From contig NZ_RBXD01000001.1 in the NCBI RefSeq assembly GCF_003634825.1, positions 2,502,501-2,566,500 on the forward strand: a DNA stretch of 64,000 nucleotides. The letters are read 5' to 3'. Origin of the DNA: Flavobacterium sp. 123. Lineage in GTDB: Bacteria; Bacteroidota; Bacteroidia; Flavobacteriales; Flavobacteriaceae. A program made the position numbers and the translations under genes. The notes beneath the pieces were generated by a model. That model was given only the letters and a program-made list of their open reading frames with translations, ran no database searches and was not told the DNA's origin. Positions 8,450 through 16,800 of the stretch are shown in pieces (the stretch's first letter is position 1; every line of letters starts with the position of its first letter).

Positions 8450-9964
8450 ATGAAATTAAATTTCGCCAAAGTTGAGAGTCATTTTAAAAAGAGTGATTTT
8501 TATGAGAAGCTATTAGAAGAAATTAAAGATATAGTTTTCGCATTTGTTATTTCAAATAACAATAATTACGATGTGCTTTTAGTAAATGAAGCAATCTTTG
8601 AAATGTTTGAATTGCCTTCTAAAGAAATTTCTCAAGACATTGCGAAATGTATTTATGATAGAGTATTTATTGAAGATAAAGATTTAGTCCAGCAATCTTT
8701 TCTAGTAGCTAGATTAAATATAAAAAAATGGGAAGTTGAATTTAGAGTTTTATTACCCAAAAAAGGATTACGCTGGGTTAAGATTTCTTCAAAAACAGAG
8801 TTGCAAGCAGATGGTAAAGTTGTTTTTTATGGTACAATACTAGATATAACGGATCTAAAATTTGAAAAGTATAAACTCGAATTTTCAGATGATCGATTTC
8901 GATTTGCTTTAGAAGCTTCAAATGCTGGAGTTTGGGATTGGGATTTGAGAACAAATAAGGTTTTTTATTCATCAGAATCTTTGAAAATACTTGAACAGGA
9001 TTCTGCGGATATTTTTGATAACCCGGAACGTTGGGATAACATTGTTCATCCAGAAGATTTAGAGAAATATTATTCAACTATACATGAACATTTTGATAAT
9101 AAAACACCATTTTATGAGAATATTCATAGGGTGCTTACTTCAACTGGAAAATACAAATGGATTATGGATCGAGGAAAAGTTATCGAACGTGATGCTGATG
9201 GAAAACCATTACGAGTTTTGGGAATCCATACGGATATATCTTTTCAAAAAGAAAAAGAATTGGATTTGTTGCGAATGATAAAGTTATATAGTGCTCAAAA
9301 TAGTAGATTGTTAAATTTCTCTCATATTGTTTCTCATAATTTGAACTCACACGCAGGGAACATTAAATTGCTTTTGGATATTATAGACTTGGAAAATGAT
9401 ATTTTTAAAAAGAACGAAACATTGACGCATGTCCGAACAGTGTCAAATGATTTAAACAACACAATTCTACATTTATCTAAAATTATTTCAATTCAAAATA
9501 ACTTAGATATTATAGTTGAGCCGTTGAAATTAAGTACATTTTTAAAAAACAATAGTAATACAATTAATGCTTATAGAAAAGAAAATAAAATTACTATTAT
9601 TAATAATGTTCCTGATGATGCAATTATAAATTTTAACGCCGCTTATCTTGAAAGTGTTTTATTAAATTTTAGTACGAATGCTATAAAATATGCTCATCCA
9701 GATAGATCTCCAATTATTGAATTTAATTTTTTTATTGAAAATGGTAAAAAAATATTGACTGTAACCGATAATGGCTTAGGGATAGATTTAGATAAATACG
9801 GGCATTTATTATTTGGAATGTATAAAACGTTTCATAATAATGAAAATGCTCAAGGAATAGGTCTTTATATTACAAAAATACAAATTGAGGCAATGAAAGG
9901 AGAAATAAGCATAAAAAGTAAAGTAGGAGTAGGAACTTCGTTTAAAATCATTTTTAGCAATTAA
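8450..9964 (+). CDS. Cytoplasmic PAS-PAS sensor histidine kinase
   Basis: A 504-residue two-component kinase with no membrane segment or signal peptide. Two PAS folds with PAC ends occupy about residues 20-140 (ends FYGTILDITDLKFEK) and 145-275 (SNAGVWDWDLRTNKVFYSSE, ends VLGIHTDISFQKEKE). The phospho-acceptor helix is NFSHIVSHNLNSHAGN with His296 the likely site. The ATPase domain shows the N box (FSTNAIKYAH), DNGLGI and AQGIGLYI. It has no receiver of its own, so a separate regulator is needed; the nearest is the LuxR-type protein at 12685. It sits under promoter copy A, followed 57 nt later by a DUF1508 gene. The signal is unknown. Confidence 0.88.
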   Translation: MKLNFAKVESHFKKSDFYEKLLEEIKDIVFAFVISNNNNYDVLLVNEAIFEMFELPSKEISQDIAKCIYDRVFIEDKDLVQQSFLVARLNIKKWEVEFRVLLPKKGLRWVKISSKTELQADGKVVFYGTILDITDLKFEKYKLEFSDDRFRFALEASNAGVWDWDLRTNKVFYSSESLKILEQDSADIFDNPERWDNIVHPEDLEKYYSTIHEHFDNKTPFYENIHRVLTSTGKYKWIMDRGKVIERDADGKPLRVLGIHTDISFQKEKELDLLRMIKLYSAQNSRLLNFSHIVSHNLNSHAGNIKLLLDIIDLENDIFKKNETLTHVRTVSNDLNNTILHLSKIISIQNNLDIIVEPLKLSTFLKNNSNTINAYRKENKITIINNVPDDAIINFNAAYLESVLLNFSTNAIKYAHPDRSPIIEFNFFIENGKKILTVTDNGLGIDLDKYGHLLFGMYKTFHNNENAQGIGLYITKIQIEAMKGEISIKSKVGVGTSFKIIFSN

Positions 9965-10021
9965 CTCTTATAATCCTATCATTTAATTTAAATAAGAAAC
10001 AGTATAACAATTGATTTTAGA

Positions 10022-10378
10022 ATGGAAAAATTTATAATTAGCAAAAAAAATGGAGAGTTTCGATTTGATTTTGTAGACGAAAGTGGAGACATAGTTCTTA
10101 AAAGTGGCAGTTATACCAGAAAAACAATGTGCATCAATGGAATTGAATCCATTAAGCGTAATTCACAAGATAATTCAAAGTTCAAAAGCAAAAGGTCCAT
10201 TAATAATGAATCTTATTTTAATCTAAAATCATTTAACGGAAAAATTATCGGTGCTAGTGTTATGTATAAAGATAAAATCTCACGGGATTTAGCAATAGAA
10301 TTTGTAAAAAAGAATGCTATTGGAGCAGGTATAGATGATCAGTCTAAAAGAATTTTAAAAGCAGAAAGCTATTTGTAG
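10022..10378 (+). CDS. DUF1508 (YegP-like) protein
   Basis: A 118-residue protein with two tandem DUF1508 units: FIISKKNGEFRFDFVDESGD leading to YTRKTMCINGIESIKRN, then YFNLKSFNGKIIGAS to SRDLAIEFVKKNA. YegP-family proteins are small and cytoplasmic and their biochemical role is not settled. It follows the PAS kinase by 57 nt on the same strand and is probably on the same transcript under promoter copy A. Confidence 0.8.
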   Translation: MEKFIISKKNGEFRFDFVDESGDIVLKSGSYTRKTMCINGIESIKRNSQDNSKFKSKRSINNESYFNLKSFNGKIIGASVMYKDKISRDLAIEFVKKNAIGAGIDDQSKRILKAESYL

Positions 10379-10409
10379 TTTTTATAACTTTAAATTCATA
10401 ATGTTTTAT

Positions 10410-10477
10410 GTAGAACAAGTTCTAAAAATTTTACGTCAATGTTTTACAAATTATTGTAGAAAAGGACGCTATTTTTA
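10410..10477 (+). promoter_or_regulatory. Regulated promoter, copy B of the five-copy element
   Basis: GTAGAACAAGTTCTAA (10410-10425), 16 bp, TTTTAC (10442-10447), 22 bp, TATTTTTA (10470-10477). Spacings are identical to the other four copies, but three positions are off: the last base of the palindrome, one base of the third half-site and the last base of the -7 box. This is probably the weakest copy. The next gene, a membrane histidine kinase, starts about 350 nt downstream. Confidence 0.7.
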
Positions 10478-10826
10478 CAATCGTGTTCTTATTTTAAATA
10501 TTTAAAAAAAAATAATTTTTTAGTATAGCTTGTGAAAATTTATATATTTGTTTTTTGTGTAGTCAAAATTGAATAATTTTTACTGTTATTTAAAAGTTTT
10601 TCCCAAATCTCTTTTAAATTTTATTATTATTAACTTGTTATAAGAGTTAATAGTCGTTAATATTCTAAAATAACCTATTATTTTTTGTTATTTATTTAAC
10701 AAGAAGTTTTTTTGTGATAAAGATATTTTAGTTTAAAATTTTATACTTCATAATTCTTTTTCAACCAATAACTTAAATTTTGAGTTGGGATTTTCTAATT
10801 CTTTATTTTATTAAAAAACAATAATT
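10478..10826 (+). other. Long AT-rich leader upstream of the membrane kinase
   Basis: About 350 bp with no gene. A second perfect -7 box, TATATTTG, lies at 10543-10550, without a -33 TTG at normal distance. Either the transcript from copy B has an unusually long leader, or the kinase has a second promoter. Confidence 0.45.
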
Positions 10827-12572
10827 GTGATTAGAAAATATTTTACCTCCCCATCCTTTGTTATGCTGAAATTTGAGCATAGAAAAGCAATTCATTATAT
10901 TTTATTGACTTGTGTAATATTTATACAAATTTTAGTAGTTGTGATTTGGTATAATGAAACCAAAAATGAGTCAAAACTGTCAAAATCACTTAGTGATATA
11001 TCTTCAGCTAATAAGATAGCCTATTATACAAATAAAGTAAATAGTTCCTTTATTGATTCTCAAGAATATTTTAATCTTTACATCAATTATAAAGATGAAG
11101 TTTCATTAAAGAAATATGCTTCGTCATTATATGAAATGAAACAGTTTATCGATAGTCTTAAAGTTGTGTCTAATAATAATGAGACTTTTAAAAACATTTT
11201 AACTGAAAAAAATAGCGTACAATCAAATATTTTTACTTTAGAATCAGTAATAGATTCTATCATTAATAAACAGATTCAACCTAATGAAAATGATTTTGTA
11301 AAAAACTTTAAATTCAGAAAATTTGAGTTCAAGAAAATTTTAGATAGTATTAAAGTTAAATCTGACATGAAGATTGACAGCGTATCTAAAAAAGGATTGT
11401 TTTCTAGATTAGGAAATGCAATAGCGGGAAAATCTGATGTACAAAAAGAAAGGTTAAATGTAACTATTACCATGAAGTATAAAGATAAAGTTACATCTGG
11501 TAGTATAGAAGACCAAATTGCTGGAATATTTTTGATGACAAATAAATATTATGAAAATGAATTTAGTAATTTAAAGAAAAATTTTATTGACTTAAGAAAT
11601 GAAGATTTAAAGCTATTAAAACTCAATGATAAAATATTTAAGCTAAGTCAAAATCTACTACCTAAATATAGTAGTGATGCTAATATGCTTCAGAAGAGTA
11701 GTCAGAAAAATTTCCAAGATCAATTTAGATTCAACAAATCAGTTCGAAGTTATGTTATAATAGCATTAATAATTTTAATGTTTATCATTTCAATTATACT
11801 TTTTAGTTTTACTCATATAGCATTCGAGTATGAAAAGAAATTAACTAATGCGCAAAATTTAATACGTCAAAGTTTAAATTTTAAAAATAGAATTATGGGA
11901 ATGATAAGTCATGAAATTCGTTCTCCTTTAAGTATTATTTCTATTTATAGTGAAAAAGTAAGTGCATCTGTTAAAGACGTCGGAATAAAAGAAACTTTTA
12001 AATCGATTCAATTTACAACAAATTCACTACTTCTTTTAGCGAATCAAATCTTAGAATATTCAAAAGACGAAAAAAAATTACTTGAATTAAAATGTAAAAA
12101 CTTTAATTTGAATACAGAAATTATTCAAATTGTTTCTTCTATGGCTTCATTGTTAGAGACAAAAGGCAATAAGATAGAATTAAAGACTAATTTAAATTCA
12201 GATTGTGAAGTCTATTCTGATGCGGCAAAAATCCATCAGCTTTTTTACAATATAATAGGTAATGCTAATAAATTTACAAAAAACGGATTAGTATCAATTA
12301 TAGTTGATATTGAGAAAATTTCAGATTATGAATTAAATTTAAAAGTTGAGATTCAAGATAATGGAGCTGGTATTTCAGAAAATGATTTAAAAAATGTATT
12401 TGAATCTTATTTTCAAGGTACAGTTTCTGAAAAAGTGAATGATTTGGGAGTAGGATTAGGATTGAATCTTTGTAAAGAAATAGTTGAATTATTTAATGGT
12501 GAAATTAAAATTGAAAGTAAGGAAGGCATAGGGACAAAGGTCAGTTTTAATCTGATTTTGAACGAAATATAA
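10827..12572 (+). CDS. Membrane-bound sensor histidine kinase
   Basis: A 581-residue kinase: transmembrane helix 1 at about residues 24-42, a Lys/Asn-rich extracytoplasmic domain of about 260 residues with long helical segments, transmembrane helix 2 at about 308-330, then HisKA (MGMISHEIRSPLSIISIYSE, His362) and an ATPase domain (HQLFYNIIGNANKFT, DNGAGI, VGLGLNLC). The sensor domain matches nothing I can name. The GTG at 10827 is the first start; an ATG at 10863 is an alternative. The LuxR-type regulator follows 112 nt later, making this its likely partner. Under promoter copy B the pair may control its own expression. Confidence 0.88.
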   Translation: MIRKYFTSPSFVMLKFEHRKAIHYILLTCVIFIQILVVVIWYNETKNESKLSKSLSDISSANKIAYYTNKVNSSFIDSQEYFNLYINYKDEVSLKKYASSLYEMKQFIDSLKVVSNNNETFKNILTEKNSVQSNIFTLESVIDSIINKQIQPNENDFVKNFKFRKFEFKKILDSIKVKSDMKIDSVSKKGLFSRLGNAIAGKSDVQKERLNVTITMKYKDKVTSGSIEDQIAGIFLMTNKYYENEFSNLKKNFIDLRNEDLKLLKLNDKIFKLSQNLLPKYSSDANMLQKSSQKNFQDQFRFNKSVRSYVIIALIILMFIISIILFSFTHIAFEYEKKLTNAQNLIRQSLNFKNRIMGMISHEIRSPLSIISIYSEKVSASVKDVGIKETFKSIQFTTNSLLLLANQILEYSKDEKKLLELKCKNFNLNTEIIQIVSSMASLLETKGNKIELKTNLNSDCEVYSDAAKIHQLFYNIIGNANKFTKNGLVSIIVDIEKISDYELNLKVEIQDNGAGISENDLKNVFESYFQGTVSEKVNDLGVGLGLNLCKEIVELFNGEIKIESKEGIGTKVSFNLILNEI

Positions 12573-12684
12573 ATATAGGAAATAATAAATATAGTTTAAA
12601 TTTTCTAAAATTATATTGGTTTTAAACATTATTTGTCGAGTTAGAAAAATTGTAAACAAGACAAATTTAAATTTATTAAATAAG

Positions 12685-13335
12685 ATGAAATCATCAAATA
12701 GTTATAGTTTTTTAGTAGCCGATGACCATGGAGTTGTGAGGCAAGGTGCTTCTTTGGTCATTAGTGACTTATTTTTAAATGCAACAATTTATCAGTCAGG
12801 GACTTTTAAAGAGACGTTTAAAGTCCTTAAAGAAAATAAGATAGATTTATTGATTTTAGACATCAATTTCCCGGATGGTAATAGTTTAAATATTATTTCA
12901 GAAGTTAAAATTTTGCAACCAGATATTAAAATCTTGATGTTTACAGCATATGATGAAGAAATTTATGCGATGAGGTTTTTAAAGGCAGGAGCATCTGGTT
13001 ATTTGAATAAAGTATGCAGTGAAGACGAAATGAAACTTGCAATTAATACTATGATTTTATCAGGAAAATATATTACTCAAAATGTTAAAGATAGAATTTT
13101 AGATTCCTATATGTCAAAAAAACCAAGCAATCCATTAGAACAGCTATCTAATAGAGAAGTGGAAATTGCAAGATTATTGATTAAAGGATATGGTAATCTT
13201 GAAATTTCAGATTTGTTGCATATCAAAAAAACTACGGTTAGCACTTTTAAAAATAGAGTTTTTGAAAAGCTTGGTATTGATAATTTAGCAGCTTTAATTA
13301 AAATTTTCGAATTGTACTTTGATACAACAGATTAG
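12685..13335 (+). CDS. LuxR/NarL-type response regulator
   Basis: From the ATG at 12685 this is a 216-residue two-domain regulator. The receiver has the acidic pair Asp13-Asp14 (VADDHG), phospho-acceptor Asp59 (LLILDINFPDG), the Thr in MFTAYD and the Lys in GYLNK. The C-terminal HTH (LSNREVEIARLLIKGYGNLE, ISDLLHIKKTTVSTFKNRVF) is of the LuxR type, with the usual EKLG ending. An upstream in-frame TTG at 12616 would add 23 poorly conserved residues and is less likely. It follows the membrane kinase. It is the best candidate to bind the GTAGAA-N4-TTCTAC palindromes, which have the size and symmetry of NarL/LuxR dimer sites. Confidence 0.92.
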   Translation: MKSSNSYSFLVADDHGVVRQGASLVISDLFLNATIYQSGTFKETFKVLKENKIDLLILDINFPDGNSLNIISEVKILQPDIKILMFTAYDEEIYAMRFLKAGASGYLNKVCSEDEMKLAINTMILSGKYITQNVKDRILDSYMSKKPSNPLEQLSNREVEIARLLIKGYGNLEISDLLHIKKTTVSTFKNRVFEKLGIDNLAALIKIFELYFDTTD

Positions 13336-13638
13336 TTAAATGTTTATTGTAATTTCTATTTTTTATCCATATTTTTAATAACAATTCTTGTAAAACAAAA
13401 CAAGAAAATTCTTTCAAAAATATATATTAAAAACAACACTTTTTTTAATATATATACAAATATTTTTTTGTTTTGCACAAACTCTCAATTGATTTTTAGA
13501 TTTAATTAATTTAATGACGACATGCCTTTTTGTATATGTTGCTCTTGTTGAATTGTTTGTAATTTATTTTTTTAAAATTAAATTTTCTTTCTTCTTATCT
13601 CAGTTTAAATATTAGTAATAACGGATGACGTTTTTTTT
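13336..13638. other. AT-rich gap between regulator and fibre genes
   Basis: No gene is seen. TATATATTAAAAA (13421-13433) and TTTTTAATATATA (13442-13454) can pair, followed a few bases later by seven T residues; this may end the kinase-regulator transcript, though an all-AT stem is weak evidence. Confidence 0.4.
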
Positions 13639-13706
13639 GTAGAAATAATTCTACAAAACAACGTCATTTGTTCTACAATACGCTGGTTTTCTTGTGTTTA
13701 TATTTG
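13639..13706 (+). promoter_or_regulatory. Regulated promoter, copy C of the five-copy element
   Basis: GTAGAAATAATTCTAC (13639-13654), 16 bp, TTCTAC (13671-13676), 22 bp, TATATTTG (13699-13706). Flanking bases extend the dyad: ATGACGTT before and AACGTCAT after the palindrome are also complementary. The leader to the collagen-like gene is about 110 nt. Copy D, before the second collagen-like gene, has the same palindrome and a similar leader, so promoter and gene start were probably duplicated together. Confidence 0.88.
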
Positions 13707-13821
13707 CTTCTGTATAAAAGGATAAGGTCTTGTATGGCTTTTTATAAGGTTTACAAAATCTAAAATTTTAAGAATACAAGCTTATTGTATTTTATAATAT
13801 GAAATTTTTTAAAAAATTATT

Positions 13822-16800
13822 ATGAAAAATTATTACTTAATACTTCTTTTTTTAGGAGTTGGTTTTTGTAGTTATGGGCAAGTTGGAGTTGGAACGTCAT
13901 TACCTAACACATCATCTGAACTTGATGTGGTTTCAGAAAATAAGGGTGTTTTAATACCAAGAGTTCCATTACTAAGCACAATAGATGCTACAACAATTAT
14001 TAATGGAAATGTAAATAGTTTGTTAGTATTTAATACCCAAACTATAGCAGACATAATACCTGGTTATTATTATTGGTATATCAATAAATGGTATCGATTA
14101 GGATCTTCAGTCTCAGAAATAGTCACAACATTAGTTGATAATGGGAATGGGACTATTACTTATACAAATGAAAATGGTACTCCTGTAACTATTAATTTGC
14201 CACATGGAGTTGATGGAAAAGGAATCACTAGTACGGTTGACAATGGAGATGGAACTTTTACGATTACCTATACGGATGGCACGACTTTCACAACTTCAGA
14301 TTTAACAGGAGTCACCGGAGCACAAGGTACTGCCGGAACCAATGGAACCAATGGAGTTGATGGAAAAGGAATCACTAGTACGGTAGATAATGGAGATGGA
14401 ACTTTTACGATTACCTATACGGATGGCACGACTTTCACGACTTCAGATTTAACAGGAGCCACTGGAGCACAAGGTACTGCCGGAACTAATGGGACAAATG
14501 GAACCAATGGAACCAATGGAGTTGATGGAAAAGGAATCACTAGTACGGTAGATAATGGAGATGGAACTTTTACGATTACTTATACGGATGGCACGACTTT
14601 CACAACTTCAGATTTAACAGGAGCCACTGGAGCACAAGGTACTGCGGGAACTAACGGAACAAATGGAACCAACGGAACCAATGGAGTTGATGGAAAAGGA
14701 ATCACTAGTACGGTTGACAATGGGGACGGAACTTTTACGATTACCTATACGGATGGCACGACTTTCACGACTTCAGATTTAACAGGAGCAACTGGAGCAC
14801 AAGGTACCGCAGGAACAAATGGGACAAATGGAACCAACGGAGTTGATGGAAAAGGAATCACCAGTACGGTAGATAATGGAAATGGAACTTTTACAATTAC
14901 TTATACAGATGGCACGACTTTCACAACTTCAGATTTAACAGGAGCAACTGGAGCACAAGGTACTGCCGGAACTAACGGGACAAATGGAACCAACGGAACC
15001 AACGGAACCAACGGAGTTGATGGAAAAGGAATCACTAGTACGGTAGATAATGGAGATGGAACTTTTACGATTACTTATACGGATGGCACGACTTTCACGA
15101 CTTCAGATTTAACAGGAGCCACTGGAGCACAAGGTACTGCCGGAACTAATGGGACAAATGGAACCAATGGAACCAATGGAGTTGATGGAAAAGGAATCAC
15201 TAGTACGGTAGATAATGGAGATGGAACTTTTACGATTACTTATACGGATGGCACGACTTTCACAACTTCAGATTTAACAGGAGCCACTGGAGCACAAGGT
15301 ACTGCGGGAACTAACGGAACAAATGGAACCAACGGAACCAATGGAGTTGATGGAAAAGGAATCACTAGTACGGTTGACAATGGGGACGGAACTTTTACGA
15401 TTACCTATACGGATGGCACGACTTTCACGACTTCAGATTTAACAGGAGCAACTGGAGCACAAGGTACCGCAGGAACAAATGGGACAAATGGAACCAACGG
15501 AGTTGATGGAAAAGGAATCACCAGTACGGTAGATAATGGAAATGGAACTTTTACAATTACTTATACAGATGGCACGACTTTCACAACTTCAGATTTAACA
15601 GGAGCAACTGGAGCACAAGGTACTGCCGGAACTAACGGGACAAATGGAACCAACGGAACCAACGGAACCAACGGAGTTGATGGAAAAGGAATCACTAGTA
15701 CGGTAGATAATGGAGATGGAACTTTTACGATTACTTATACGGATGGCACGACTTTCACAACTTCAGATTTAACAGGAGCCACCGGAGCACAAGGTACTGC
15801 CGGAACTAATGGGACAAATGGAACCAATGGAACCAATGGAGTTGATGGAAAAGGAATCACTAGTACGGTTGACAATGGGGACGGAACTTTTACGATTACC
15901 TATACGGATGGCACGACTTTCACGACTTCAGATTTAACAGGAGCCACTGGAGCACAAGGTACTGCCGGAACTAATGGAACCAATGGAGTTGATGGAAAAG
16001 GAATCACTAGTACGGTAGATAATGGAGATGGAACTTTTACGATTACCTATACGGATGGCACGACTTTCACGACTTCAGATTTAACAGGAGCCACTGGAGC
16101 ACAAGGTACTGCGGGAACTAACGGAACAAATGGAACCAACGGAACCAATGGAGTTGATGGAAAAGGAATCACTAGTACGGTTGACAATGGGGACGGAACT
16201 TTTACGATTACCTATACGGATGGCACGACTTTCACGACTTCAGATTTAACAGGAGCAACTGGAGCACAAGGTACCGCAGGAACAAATGGGACAAATGGAA
16301 CCAACGGAGTTGATGGAAAAGGAATCACCAGTACGGTATATAATGGAAATGGAACTTTTACAATTACTTATACAGATGGCACGACTTTCACAACTTCAGA
16401 TTTAACAGGAGCAACTGGAGCACAAGGTACTGCGGGAACAAATGGAACGAACGGAAAAGGAATTACCGGTACTGTAGATAATGGGGATGGAACTTTCACG
16501 ATTACGTATACGGATGGCACAACTTTCACGACTTCAGATTTAACAGGAGCAACAGGTGCGCAAGGTATTCAGGGATTAACTGGAGCTGATGGAGCAGTTG
16601 GAGCAACAGGTGCGCAAGGTATTCAGGGATTAACTGGAGCCGACGGAGCAGTTGGAGCAACAGGTTCACAAGGTATTCAAGGATTAACAGGAGCTGACGG
16701 AGCAGTTGGAGCAACAGGCGCACAAGGTATTCAAGGATTAACAGGAGCTGACGGAGCAGTTGGAGCAACAGGCGCACAAGGAGTTCAAGGTTTAAAAGGA

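Noticed and set aside
14206..16545. CRISPR-like array of repeats
   Set aside because: The repeats are in frame, longer than 140 bp, adjoining without unique spacers, and encode a protein. No cas genes are present.
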